The position numbers were made by a program, and so were the translations under genes. Below the pieces are notes generated by a model, which did not search any database, was not told the DNA's origin, and saw nothing but the letters and a program-made list of their open reading frames with translations. Of a stretch of 64,000 nt of DNA, positions 47,941-59,598 are shown piece by piece. The stretch comes from Lentinula raphanica (Eukaryota; Basidiomycota; Agaricomycetes; Agaricales; Omphalotaceae): assembly GCA_027919835.1 (NCBI GenBank), contig JANVFP010000003.1, positions 682,001-746,000 on the forward strand. Reading direction: 5' to 3'. How positions within the stretch are numbered: position 1 is the stretch's first letter; each line of letters starts with the position of its first letter.

Positions 47941-48676
47941 ATGTTCTTTACTCGTTTCTTCGCTCTCTTCTTCCTCTTCGCCTCCTTCGGCATCGTCACC
48001 TCCAACGCCACCGTGGTACAGAAGAGGCAGGACACTGCTGATGTCGAAACGGTGCTCAACACGCTCAAGAGTTCCACCGACGTAATCTTGCCCCAGATCA
48101 GTGAGCAAGGTCCCAACTGCATCAGCTGTCATCGTCTAATCGTCTTCCTTCTCTAGCTTCTGTTGCTCAATCTGGGAACGTCTCCGATGCTACCGTTGCA
48201 CCCCTCATCAATGAGTTGACCGCAGCTCTCAACACTGCGTCCTCCTCGTTGTCCGCCCTCAAGACCAACGACAAGGCCCGTCGTCAAGTTGCCGATTTGG
48301 GCATAGCAGTTCTTGTCGACGAACTCCTCACCGTAAGTAGTTCCATACTGCGTCTGACGACGGATGAATGACTCGATATTTGTGAAGGATATCACCACCA
48401 CCCTCGATGGTCTCCTTGCGGTCGCCTCCGGTCTTCCCGAAATTGGCGGTCTCTTTGCCGGTGTCGACGCCGCGCTTCACACAGTACTAGGCGGACTCGA
48501 GACCCTCCTTGCTGGTATTCTGGTCCTTGTGGCTACTTTGTGAGTCCTTAAAATCATGGCATCTATATAGTATGTGCATTGTCGGGACTCACAACCTTCT
48601 TTACAGACTGGGTAATGTCGATGGGTTGCTGAGGAGTATCGGCTTCGGTCTCACTCTGGCGTCGCTTGGATTGTGA
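47941..48676 (+). CDS. SC15-like small secreted protein, paralogue 1
   Basis: Four exons: 47941-48100, 48157-48332, 48388-48539 and 48607-48676, about 185 aa. A hydrophobic signal peptide (FFALFFLFASFGIVTS) is followed by a KRQ site like those cut by Kex2, a polar alpha-helical half (VETVLNTLKSSTDVILPQ) and a hydrophobic Gly/Leu-rich C-terminal half (LGGLETLLAGILVLVATLL). The polar-then-hydrophobic layout and length resemble SC15 of Schizophyllum commune, a cell-wall and matrix protein of aerial hyphae. No cysteine-rich hydrophobin pattern is present. A role in the wall or extracellular matrix is inferred. Confidence 0.8.
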
Positions 48677-50563
48677 AGTAGGATACTCATCAGAGGTTTC
48701 CGCCAAAGTACCAGTTAACTATAACTATGCAGATGTGATCATCAATTCCTTTTCATTCCGTTCTCCTATACAAGAACTCGTTTTTTCAATTCGAAGTTGT
48801 TTGTTGATTCCTTTATGGACTGATTCGAACTTTGAAGTTTTGGGTGCTGTCACCAATAAGTATATCTGATGCAAGATGTGATGAGGACCGTCGACGCATG
48901 CTGACCATCTCTTATTCATACTCACAACAATCACTAGTTTCTTGAACTTGACATGAAATTCATATACATACTGAAAGACGCTCTGAGATCCGCATGATGA
49001 CAGTGGTTCACTCAAAACCCAATCTATTCTCCAGAGCTTTCATCTTCTTTCCTATGAGTCACCGTGAGTCACCTTTATGATATATCGTATCTACTACTGC
49101 CGCGACAGCAGATGAGGTCCAGTGGTGCGGCATAGTATGTACTCGCAGAACACTAGCGCCGGGCCATCATTATATTCATTACTCAGCGCTGCCTTGCCCG
49201 GCGCCAATGAGCGCCAATGGCTGATACTCTTCTTACTGCTTCAACATTCTCACCTGGACTAGAAACTTAAATTTGTCTTCTCCATTGTCTCGGTGCTATC
49301 CTATCAATCGTTCGCTATCGATTGAGAAGTTCTGCACTTCTGATTCGCGCTATTTGCGTACACCTCCTGTCTGCCTTGGTTCTTCCATCTCGAAACGGAT
49401 ATGATCATGGCATCAAAAGGGACGGTGTTAGTTGAACCTTGTTGAACTTCACCGTCTACTGACTATGCGCACTTGAGCCTCCGTTTCGAATGCACGCTGG
49501 CCGAATCCCCAAACAACCGAGATGGCAAGCCACGAAACACGAAGTATCAAGCTCCAGCTGGGCATCAGCTGCCAAAGATGGTAAACATTTGGAAATACAA
49601 AGACCGGCGAGACTTAAATTCCACTAATGACGCAAGCTTCAAAAGATCATCGAAGAATAATACTCGCACCGCACACCTCGTCGGTCTCGTGAAGTCGTCA
49701 TAGCTACTTACTCGGAGTCTAGCTAGTGCCTACATGCCAATATCTCAGCGCTTATCGAGGTACTAGACGACGTAGTACTTACAGGGCTGTGACTTCAAGG
49801 TCAAGGCGAGCTAAAACTATACTCAGTCTCGATCAGTTGGAAAGCGGCGTTTCGCTTTACAAGGTGAGTTTCCATTGTGATAGTATACTACCCGGCGCAA
49901 TGTGTGGCACAGAATTTCGCACGTACAGTTCTTCCAGTTTTGTCTAGTACTACTGCAGTCACTAGAGAGCGACACAAGAATAAGAACAACATCAAGGTAC
50001 ACCGTCTACCACCTTCTCCCGTCCATCTTGTCTCTTGTCTCCAGAAAGTTCGGTATCGCTCAAGTCATCTTTCTCACTCCACTCGACAGAGGTAAAAGTA
50101 TCTATAGAATGCCTAGAATAGGATTTACCAGACACCCTTCGCTTTAGCGGCTTTACTGTTTCGTACACTCCTTTCAAGCTGGGTATCGCCAAAAACGATG
50201 ACACTGAGATCCAATCTGCTGCACTGTGTTACCCTGATAACTGAATCCTGTGGGGCTCCATCGTTGCTACATCATATCCTCATATTCAACACAACCGTCC
50301 TACGCCATTCCTCAATATTTCGATTGCCTCAATTCGTCATACCGTTCAAAATCTCTGAGCAATGAATGAACCTCTCATTCACAACTTCCGTAAGATCTCA
50401 TTTCAGTCTGTGTTTCATGATTTCACTGATTTTTCTTCATTTTTTCACGAATACGAGTAGTCGCGGATACCATGAGAGTTCGGCTCATTGGACGTATAAC
50501 TGTCCCCAAGTATTCAGTAGAGTCCAAATATGACCTGCAAAATTTGGTATGAAGTTTTGAAGG
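48677..50563. other. Intergenic region between the paralogues
   Basis: About 1.9 kb with no supported gene. GCGCC words cluster near 49155-49220 (GCGCCGGGCC, CCCGGCGCCAATGAGCGCC). Otherwise unremarkable. Confidence 0.4.
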
Positions 50564-50589
50564 CCCCCCCCCCCTTCGCATATAAAAGG
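50564..50589 (+). promoter_or_regulatory. Poly-C tract and TATA box of the second SC15-like gene
   Basis: Eleven C (50564-50574) are followed six bases later by TATAAAAGG (50581-50589), about 100 bp before the ATG at 50687. The C run may keep nucleosomes off the core promoter. Confidence 0.65.
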
Positions 50590-50686
50590 TCGAGCACTCC
50601 AGGCTAAAATTCTCCAACAGTCACTAGCCTTCTTCAACGGTACCGCTAGTAGTCACTTGAATCTCCATCTCCATACAGCAACAGCG

Positions 50687-51428
50687 ATGTTCTTTACTCG
50701 TTTCTTTGCTCTCTTCTTCTTCTTCGCCTCGTTCGGCATCGTTACCTCTGTCCCCTCCAGCGCTGCCAGTGCCGTAGGAAAGAGGCAGGACACCGCCGAT
50801 ATCGAGACAGTCCTCAGCACCCTCAAGGGATCTACCGATAGCATCTTGCCACAGATCAGTAAGTGCCACTTGTCTGCTCAGTGTTAGCGTTGGCGAAATG
50901 TTTCCTTCATAGCGTCTATCGGTCAATCCGGAAACGCATCTGCTGCTACCGTCACTCCCCTCATCAACGAGCTGAACACTGCCCTCAACACTGCGTCTTC
51001 CTCGTTGACTTCTCTCCAAACCTCTAGCCGCAAGGCTCGTCGTCAATCCGACACCGAAATTGCCGAACTTATTGCAGAGATCGTCACTGTAAGTGCTGTA
51101 CTTACACCCGCTAGGGCATTCGTGCTGACAATGCGTTCAAATATTGCTCAGGACATCGCTGACGCTCTTGAGACCCTTCTTGACGACGCCGCTGCAATTC
51201 CTGGACTTGGCTCGCTATTGAGCGGCATCGATTCATCGTTAGCTGAGGTTTTGACCGGCCTTGAAACTCTCCTTGCAGGAGTCTTGACTCTTGTTGCCAC
51301 ATTGTGCGTGGTTTTCGTCTTTGTTTTGTTGATACCTACTCTAACGAATCCGTTCTAGGCTCGTCAACGTTGCTGGCCTACTCGAAAGCCTTGCGTTCGG
51401 TCTAACTCTGGCGGCACTCGGCTTGTGA
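50687..51428 (+). CDS. SC15-like small secreted protein, paralogue 2
   Basis: Four exons: 50687-50858, 50913-51088, 51152-51303 and 51359-51428, about 190 aa. All three introns fall at the same codon and phase as in paralogue 1, and exons 2-4 are equal or nearly equal in length. The signal peptide is almost identical (MFFTRFFALFFFFASFG), then GKRQDTADIETVLSTLKGST and a hydrophobic end (LTGLETLLAGVLTLVATLL). The pair arose by local duplication, and the coding parts are conserved while the 2 kb between them is not. An SC15-like wall or matrix role is likely; direct proof is not in the sequence. Confidence 0.8.
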
Positions 51429-51791
51429 AATATAAACGCTAAATAAGATTATAAGGTGAATTCAATTGGACGATAGACCACATGGACAGTACGGACATGA
51501 TGTACATATAAGTCAACCGAATATCCTGTTCTTCTGTATCTTCTGGTGTTCGAATAATCACAACAGCGTTATGACAGATAGTAGCATTCAGATTGACTAT
51601 GAATATACATGATTGAACCTCTGTACTTCGTTTCGAATTATCGCCGTTCAAGTCCCATCAGAGCCTACTGTATTTGCATCGGCCTGAAGTACCTATGATG
51701 GCTGAAAGAGCACAGTCAAATTGGTACGATTTACTGCCAGAAATTTTTCTAATCGCTCGGATGTAATGATAATCAACACGTTACATACCAC
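51429..51791. other. Convergent intergenic gap
   Basis: About 360 bp between two convergent stop codons, with no further feature seen. Confidence 0.5.
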
Positions 51792-53667
51792 CTAGTAGAA
51801 CCCAAAGATAGGCAATGCCTGATACGGTTCGTCAAGGTACTTGACTTCTTCCTCTGTGAGCTTCAAGTTCACTGCATCAATAAGGTCAATCAAATTCTTC
51901 ACAGAAGTGGTTCCAATAACCGGAGCGGCAACGGCTGAGAACAGAGACAGTCAGTATAAGACAAACTTATGGAGGGGGACCTCATAATTTGACAAGTGAT
52001 AATAGTATGAATGCTTACTTTCTTTGCTTAACAACCAAGCTAGAGAGACTTGGGCCATAGTCACGCCCTTCTTCTTCGCAATTTCCTCGACACTGATTCA
52101 GGTGTGTTCAGTTCCTAGACTCTACCTGGGAATGAGTCAACTCACCGTTCGACGATCTTTGTACTACTTTCGTTCTCGTATCCTTTCATCATCCTATATC
52201 GGAGCAGGAAGAAGAGCAATGAGATCTCAAGTTAACGCATCGTGGGCTGAATATGAGTAACTTACATATCCGTTTCTCCGCGACTAGTTTGCGCAGACAT
52301 CGGTCTTGTGAGCATTCCTCTGGCTAGAGGAGACCAAGGGATCGATCCGACGCCGAAATGCTTGTAGAACGCACGTTTAGTACAGTTTTCAGATGGTGGC
52401 TCACTGGCGCATATGGCATACCTTCAAAGTAGGTACCATCTCTCGCTCCTCCTCGCGGTAGACCATGTTGTAATGATTTTGCATGGAGATGAACGGGGTG
52501 AGTTTGTTGTTGATAGCATAGTCTGAAGGAAGAAACTCAATATCCGAAGATCGAAGTGGATTTCCGAGTGACCTACTCTGCATGATATGGACTACAAGCC
52601 GAGATCAACGTTAGAAACGTTAGAGGGAAAGAAACGAGCAAGATTTTTTGATACGTACATTGCCATGCACGACAAGAGGACATCCCGATATAACGAACAT
52701 ATCCAGCTTTGACGACGTCGTGAAGAGCTTGCATCTGATTAGGATCATTACTTGAGATTCCGAGTCGTTAAATGAATATCGACCAGGAACGCACCGTTTC
52801 CTCCAGGGGGGCACTTGGATCCACGCGATGATCTAAAAGCCATAGCTCAAGCAAAACAAGTGTAGGATGTTGGAAAATATCACGGACATTGCAACACATC
52901 AATATAATCCAACTGTAGCCTCTCAAGACTAGCTTTTACGGTCGCGAAAATATGCTAAGGGGACGAGCATGAGCAGACATGAACACTTGAATGTTTGATA
53001 TCGGACCTTTCGACTCCCTCCATACTGATTAACGTATCCATCTTGATCCGCCTTCTCGAAAGTCATGTATACACCACCTTGGTAGTTGGGAGTAGGATCA
53101 ACTATCCCTGCGAACTGTGCATGTATGAGTTGTACAACAATGAGTAATTCATCATGCATGAAATGAGGATGATGGAAAACAGGCTTGCCTTCGTCATCAC
53201 AACAATTTCTTCTCGAGGTAGGTTGAGCTGTTTGATTGCTTTTCCTAGTATGACCTCTGATAGACCGTTGGAATAAATCTTTGAAACAGTCGTAAGCAGG
53301 AGCCTCTCGTATCAGGGAGCACATACGTTAGCCGTATCGAAAGTATTGATTCCGGCGTCGTATCTAGGTCAGCAAAGTGCCTTAGAGGATAATCTACTAG
53401 GTCAACACAAGGGAAGTGAACTCACGCAACCTTGATATGTTGAATTCCTTCCTCTTCATTGAGGAGCCATGGCGCCCACGTCGTGCTTCCGTAGGACATA
53501 CATCCCAAAATAATCTTCGAAACCTTGAGTCCCGAGTTCCCAAGGCGAACTGAACAATCAAGCACAATACAGGTCAGAATGCGAAAGATCCCCACAAATG
53601 ACAGGAGAACGCTACCATATGCCATTTTCCCCGCAGGGCGTGGTATTACAGAATTGTTTTCGGACAT
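51792..53667 (-). CDS. Aldo/keto reductase (aryl-alcohol dehydrogenase-like)
   Basis: ATG at 53667, stop TAG at 51792-51794, with about eight introns. The product is an NADPH-dependent reductase with a TIM barrel. Visible motifs in order are VRLGNSGLKVSKIILGCMSYG (in part, about 53480-53560), AGINTFDTAN/IYSNGLSE with the catalytic Asp and Tyr split by an intron (about 53260-53360), IVVMTKA with the Lys (about 53195), LERLQLDYIDVLQCHR with the His (about 52820-52930), YVRYIGMSS near 52680, and IPWSPLARGMLTRP near 52320-52350. The last exon ends LPIFGFY. This subfamily reduces aryl aldehydes and related carbonyls in the cytosol. The substrate cannot be fixed. Confidence 0.94.
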
Positions 53668-55168
53668 GGTGGAGAAAAGTTCGATCGATAGAGAGGTTGA
53701 CTAGTGAGGGAGTTGGAAGGTAGTGAGAGGGCATTTTATAGTAAATTCTTGGAGAACAGAATGAGTACGCGTAGGCTTTCGGCCAAGCAGCACGCGTAGA
53801 CTCCTACCCCATGAAGCTGACTTGATACAGCTGACAACTTGGCCCCCGGCAAACTGAGTCCGCTGAAATGCGCGGGCCGAGCTCGGTGTAGTAGTACTAA
53901 GATGCAGTACTAGCCTGCCAGTACTAGCCACTCATGGCGGCGAACAACACGTACTACACGTTTGCTTGAATGGAGCAGGAATGGAGAAACGAACGAAGTC
54001 GGATGTCACGGGTAAGAACAGGAACTCAGGAATGCGTGGCGGAACTTTCGAAGGGCGTGGGGTCCGACTCCCGAGGGGATTTGACAGGCTCAATTGTAAC
54101 AAGAACGATGGGCCGAGTCGAAACCTGTCGAAACTGGAGTTTGGAGGTGTCAGCTGTGCAGAGAGCTGCGAAACTCAAATCAAGTTTTTTACTATGTATA
54201 CATCGACTTGGACCTCTAAAGAGAAAAGATAGCTTCAACGAATGCTCGTAAGTATGGCCGCAAGTGGCCCGTGGGCGCCTGGTCAGTGCTGGTCAGGCCC
54301 AACGGCCGTGAAGAGTCGTGACTCGTGGCGGTGTATATAGAGGTCGGTGTCTGAAAAGAAACCTGAGGGTTCCCGGTTCGTGAAACATCTTCACTCACCG
54401 CCGTCTGCCAAGCTCTGCCGAGCTGCGTTATTTCCTAAAGCCTAGCGAGAGATAACCTGAGATGACGGGTTTTATGTACTGATCGCGCTACGACTTTTCT
54501 TCTTGAACTATTGCGGCTAGCCAGGCTAGATCGCGCTCAAACGACGCCGCGACGTATGTGCAAGTATTCTAGATCCAAGTTTGAAGCTGATGGAGAGCTG
54601 TGGCTGATTGGTAGAGGTCAGTAACGTTGAGTCTCACAGGCGCGAGTAAGATATGTGGACTACAGAGATGGTCAGTTCATCGTCTGTGGAGTGAGCAGAG
54701 ATGAGAATGAATATTCAATACACTGGCGATTTGCGGCAGTTTCAAGAAGATCGATAAGTGACTGAATGTGCAAAGGTTCACATGTTCATCGAAGATCAGG
54801 CTATGTTAGATGAGGAGATTTGGGGAAGGCTATGAGCCGCCGGATGGCGACGAGACGTCTAGAGACGGCTCTAGTCAATTAAAAACCCATGATAGTTTGA
54901 GGAAACTATATCCCCCACGACTTTCGACAGTTTTCCCTCAACTCGTTATTCGTCAAACGTTATTTCGTATAAAAACAATCTTTTTTCTCTTGCTGGTCAT
55001 AGAGAGAAAGCAAAAAAGGTCAACTCAGAGAGTGTGAGCTGTCTTTCCTGGTAAACGACCCTTGATTAATGCGGCTGACGGTGGCGAATCAGTTACCAGA
55101 AACATCGCGCGCACATTTTTGTTTCATCCAAAACGCTTTCTACCCTTCGTTCTTTCCAACATCGACCG
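53668..55168. other. Intergenic region of 1.5 kb
   Basis: Both flanking genes point outward from it, so it holds two promoters. GCAGTACTAGCC/CCAGTACTAGCC is directly repeated near 53902-53930. Open frames at 53966-54250 lack any domain or splice support. Confidence 0.45.
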
Positions 55169-55906
55169 ATGAGCAGAGCTTCGCCCAAGTTTCGAGGACG
55201 AGTGGTGGTTTGGCCGGTGCTTGTGCTGGTGCTGGTCCTGCTACTCCCGATCGTTCGTGCTATGCCTGTAAGTGATTGAAGAGAAGAAAGAGAACGGGCT
55301 TACATACTTATTCTGCGTATGTTATAGACACCTCCTGATCACAGTGGAAAAAGCCGACAGCATAGTGGCAACCCAGATCCAGAGCTCGAAAAGATCGTAG
55401 AAGTCTGCTACACGCTCTCCTACCCAGAATATCCAAAGGACTTCAAACGACCGATAAAACAGGTACTCAGAGACGAGAATCCGGGAATCTCAGACGACGA
55501 GCTTGAATTCAGGTATAGCTTGGTCTCCGAGGGTGCATTGAAAGTTGAGCAAGAGAAGATAGACAACGTAAGGACGCAGGTCGACCGCATGGCCATGATA
55601 TATGTCGCAGACACTCAATATTTTGGGTTGGAAAAACAGCTCAGAGAGGGGGCTGTGAAGTGTGAAGTGGAAGTGACTCATTCCGCTGATGCGGTACGAA
55701 AGTGGTACCCGAGTTACGAGTTGAAGCCCGGGGATGATGTTCATGTGAAGGTGATGTTTGTGATGAAGTATGATGGGGTGGTAATCAAGAAAAGCAACTG
55801 GTTGGTGACACTGAGAGAGATTGGGGGCCAGGTGGTAGGAAAGAGGGTCATGGATGGAAAGGGGGCGGAGTATCCGGCGGCGCTCTCGGTAAGAAGCAGA
55901 AGCTAG
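55169..55906 (+). CDS. Small secreted protein of unknown function
   Basis: Two exons joined by an intron at about 55268-55327 give about 225 aa. The N-terminus is a strong signal peptide or anchor (VVVWPVLVLVLVLLLPIVRA). The mature part is charged, without Cys clusters. It includes VCYTLSYPEYPKDF near 55410, a coiled-coil-like stretch near 55530-55600, and a beta-rich end (DDVHVKVMFVMKYDGVVIKKSNWLVTL, in part). The stop is at 55904-55906. I do not recognise a family. Secretion is inferred from the N-terminus. Confidence 0.65.
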
Positions 55907-56167
55907 CAAGGCCCACTCGAAGCTCCCAAGAGTGGGTCGCGGTGTAGTGTAATGAAACAAGATTGAACCGTAATGTGCAAATCTAGGCTCTGTTATACTG
56001 GACAAAGCAAAGAGACCCGGCATGAGGAATCGATCTATACCGGCCTATATCTTCTGACATCGAAGAGTGGTGGTTTCAGGGAGTCTTCATGCAATTCATA
56101 TTAAGAAAGCGTTGAAGTAGGGCCATGAATTCGCTAAGCCCGAACTACGCAGGATGTTGAACCAAAT

Positions 56168-56359
56168 ATGAACGCTGGATTCCAAAAGGTCCTGCTTCGA
56201 AATTCTGAGAATTCGGAGCTGGAGGAGTTGTTACATAAGCGAGTGGCCGAACGGCGACAGTGTGCATCGGAAATTCCCGTCCCGGCTGTTAGAGAGAGTC
56301 TAGAGAGGCTGGTGGCAGGAATTGCGGAATTCTTGCAACTCTTCCTCACCAATCGATAA
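56168..56359 (+). CDS. Small ORF of 63 codons, doubtful
   Basis: ATG at 56168, TAA at 56357-56359. The product would be a charged helix (ELEELLHKRVAERRQ) and a hydrophobic end (LVAGIAEFLQLFL). No domain is known to me, and there is no supporting signal beyond an open frame in a 600-bp gap. It may be a real short gene or chance. Confidence 0.25.
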   Translation: MNAGFQKVLLRNSENSELEELLHKRVAERRQCASEIPVPAVRESLERLVAGIAEFLQLFLTNR

Positions 56360-56513
56360 ACTAGAACTTCCACTGCATAACCTGATACGAGCATAACATT
56401 AAAATCAACACTTCCGACTTTTGGCCAGAATCAGGACGATTATGCCATCACTGGGTTGACGCTGCGCTCAAACAGCCGATATTCACCCTCCGTAATACCA
56501 CCATCTACAAAAA

Positions 56514-58393
56514 ATGGCCACCGAGGAACCTGCACCTTCTGTTCTCTCTCGAATAAAGGCTTTCGAGTCCCAAGCACAAAATGCGGACAGCAGCGGCTCC
56601 TTGAAACCATCGAGGTTGATCATAGACAGCGACGGTGACCACGAAGAGGATTGGGTTAGTGTCCCGATAACGACAGCTGTAATGACCCCAACAACCTCAA
56701 GTACATCTCTTGCGCCTCCATTACCATCCAGGAACCAAGGCCACCAATCAGCATCCTCCATATCGTCCTTCCACAGTATCTCCCTGTCGTCATCAGATTC
56801 GGTTGCCTCGCTTGCCATCGACTCTGCTCATGATGTTCACAAGGAGGAGGAAGACACGGTGTCTCTCGAATCAGAGCCATACGAACACGTCGACTCTACC
56901 ACTTCCCTCGGCAGTCCAGGTACTGTAGCCAAGTTGACAGCAGACTGGAACCAGCTAAACCAGAGTCGGAAACCGAATCTACCTTCGTCCCTTCAACGAC
57001 CACAAAGCGCTGCTCCTAATTCCTCGAGTAAACACAAACCTGCGCCGCCTCCGCCTCCTAGATCTGCCTCTGCGTCTTTTTCTTCGCCGGTCTCTTCGTC
57101 CACGTCCAACGGCCGGAGACCGGCTCCTCCTCCTCCGTCTAGCAATCGGACATCTACCTCTACAGTTGCTAGCTCAGATCGGTCGTCGATCCTCAGTGTA
57201 GCGAGTTCTGCGAGTTCCACGACTACAAACTCGGTACAACACGGCTACCCTCCTTATCAGCCTTACAAACCCAAGCCTCCTCCATCTCCCAATAAACCCA
57301 TAGCTCCGCTCAAACCACCATCATTGAAACATCCAACAAGCTCTTCTACCTCCTCCAACTCTTCCGTCACGTCTTTCTCCTCGGTCTCGACTACAGGACC
57401 AGGCCCGTCTGTATCCGCTCTCGCACTCTCTCGTCCCACGCCTGTGCCTACACCCGCCAGAAAGCGATACGAGGCTGTCTTCGATGCGAATCTGGCTAAT
57501 CTGAACATCGCAAACGCCTCTTCTGCCTCTACCTCTAAACCCGCCCTCCTTTCACCATCCGCTGCATTGGCAATCCCTCGAAAAGGATGGAGAGGTATCT
57601 CCATCGATCTGGTCACCACAGATGAACCGGAGGATGGGACGGTTGAGAAGGAGAGGACCTTGAACGGGAATGGTTACGATGGAAAGCAGGATGTGGGTCA
57701 GACCGAGTTGAATCGACTTCCGGGGCTGGTAGTGCGTACTATATGGATAAAATCTCGACTGAGCAAGGACAAGCTGGGTGCAATCTGGTTAGGGTTCTTT
57801 CCTACTCTTTTCTTACATCTGGAATGAGCTAAGACGTGTCATGATACAGGTTAGAATGTGACCCTTACCACACTGGATGGCTTGACCGGGAGGCATTCAT
57901 CAAGGGTATGTGGAGGATCGATACGGAACTGAAGCGTGAGGAACTGAGCAAGACTGGAAGGGCGAGGAGAAATGGCAGTGTGAAGAGTATCAGAAGCGCT
58001 AAGAGCGTAGGAAGTGTGAAACGACAAGGCAGCACAACTAGTACTACGAGCACGACGTCTTCATCGCACAGTCTGCGCAATGTTCCTTCGTTAGGAAGTC
58101 TACGACGAACGCCTGTACCTACACCGACAACACCGACAGCCACGTCTTCGATACCACCTATACCCCGTATACCACAGATACCACAGATAACACCTCCACC
58201 ACCAATACCACCACGGATACCCTCACCGGCACCAAACGCTACTGGAACATCGGGTACGACAAACTTGAAGATGCCTTCGGTGCCTCCACCGTTACCCGCT
58301 CGGAAGCCTACCATGGGGACAGGATTGGGTACGGGTACGGGGGCTGGATCCAAGATGGATCTGGGAGAGGACGAGGTTGATTTGTTACTGTGA
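56514..58393 (+). CDS. EH-domain protein with long Ser/Pro-rich region (IRS4/TAX4-like)
   Basis: Two exons, 56514-57787 and 57850-58393, about 605 aa. Most of the protein is low-complexity: Ser/Thr runs and proline blocks (APPPPPRS, APPPPSS, YKPKPPPSPNKP) that could bind SH3 or profilin. An Eps15-homology domain lies at about 57590-57960. It is recognisable from the GWRGISIDLV lead, VVRTIWIKSRLSKDKLGAIW, and the calcium-loop-like ECDPYHTGWLDREAFIKGMW, which the intron interrupts. EH domains bind Asn-Pro-Phe peptides in endocytosis; the yeast IRS4 and TAX4 proteins, with one EH domain, regulate phosphoinositide levels. The tail is Pro-rich again (RIPQIPQITPPPPIPP). Which member it is stays uncertain. 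Confidence 0.78.
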
Positions 58394-58728
58394 TCTTTGT
58401 TCGTTTGCTCCTAGTAACTAGTCAGCCTTTTCTTGTGGCGCATATACTTAATAATGCTACAGATAGTAGTATGTCTGTGCAGGCACATGACTTTCTCGAG
58501 GCTGGCCGCTGAAGCCCAAGGCTACTGAATTGACTAAGTTCCTCTGACGGTACATACGGCAGGTGCCAGGAAATATGTTGCAAGTATATGTAGCTCTGGT
58601 ACCGAATGTTGTTGGCTCCCATGTCAACTTCTGCGAAGGGAACATATGATTAAGAGTATGTAGGCGATCGCGCGACTCATACCACTCTCTTACCTCGATA
58701 TATTCCTTCCAAACGAATCCCCCCCAGA
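58394..58728. other. Intergenic gap
   Basis: About 335 bp, with no feature seen beyond the presumed promoter of the cupin gene. Confidence 0.5.
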
Positions 58729-59470
58729 ATGGCCGACCTTCCTGAGACTGTGAATGTGTCGGACGGTATCACGATGGTACGATACTTAATATGCATTGCT
58801 CAGTACGAAGAACCGCTACTAAGGCTAGAGATCATGATGACAGACCTTTGAGCATCAACTCCGCCGTATCAGAATCAGAGGCGACGCAGACGATGAGATT
58901 CTCAACGTACCCACCCATTGGCATGAGCGCCACGCCGAGATCATCACCGTGATCGAGGGAAAACTCAAGGTCACCCTCGGAGGAAAGGTCAAGATATGTA
59001 CTCCAGAAGACGGAGGTTCGTTCATACCAAGAGGGATCCCCCATGCTTTGGAGAGCTTGAAGGGCGTACCTTGCGTTTTCACTGAAGAAACAAAGCCAGA
59101 AGTGAGTCGCGGTTGTTGCTTTTTGGTTTGAGGGAGACTCTGAAGTTTGGAGATATCTCGTTCTAGGAATTCTCCGATACGAAGGAGCTATTCTTCCGGA
59201 ACACATTCGCGCTTCCTGGAGGTTTAGCCAAGGCAAGAACGCTGACGCTTGCACAAGTGTTCTATCATGGTGACACTTACATTGTGTTACCGATTCATGT
59301 TGCTTGGTTGGAGAAGGCAGTGAGTTGCTCGTCATACATATATGCGGATTTGTTGTGTTCAAGTTGCTTCTTACCCTTCTTACACTCAGTTGGTGACGAT
59401 CCTGGGTGGATATGTCGCACATTGGTTAGGTTATCGACTGATACACGAGAGTCTGAGGAAAGAGTTATGA
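58729..59470 (+). CDS. Cupin-domain protein
   Basis: Four exons give about 195 aa. The first ends MADLPETVNVSDGITM, the second starts near 58845. The single cupin barrel has both metal-site motifs. Motif 1 is WHERHAEIITVIEGKLKV (about 58915), where the usual second His is followed by a Glu. Motif 2 is FIPRGIPHALE (about 59020), which keeps the last His. The C-terminus (LAQVFYHGDTY, then VTILGGYVAHWLGYRLI) includes a hydrophobic segment that may associate with a membrane. The stop is TGA at 59468-59470. Cupins of this kind include dioxygenases, isomerases and binding proteins; no reaction can be assigned. It is convergent with the FAD oxidoreductase gene. Confidence 0.85.
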
Positions 59471-59598
59471 GGAACGTCAACCGTTCCTTCGCCTCTCAAA
59501 TCCGTGAATATGTCATGAGCCTCAGCGAAAGTCATTGACGATCAAGTAAAACAACATTGTAAATATTGGAGATCCATGAGTGTCACAGTGACATACAA

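Noticed and set aside
53966..54251. Overlapping open frames on both strands between the reductase and the secreted-protein gene
   Set aside because: Three frames are open at once over the same bases, with no domain, splice sites or start context. This is the pattern of chance.
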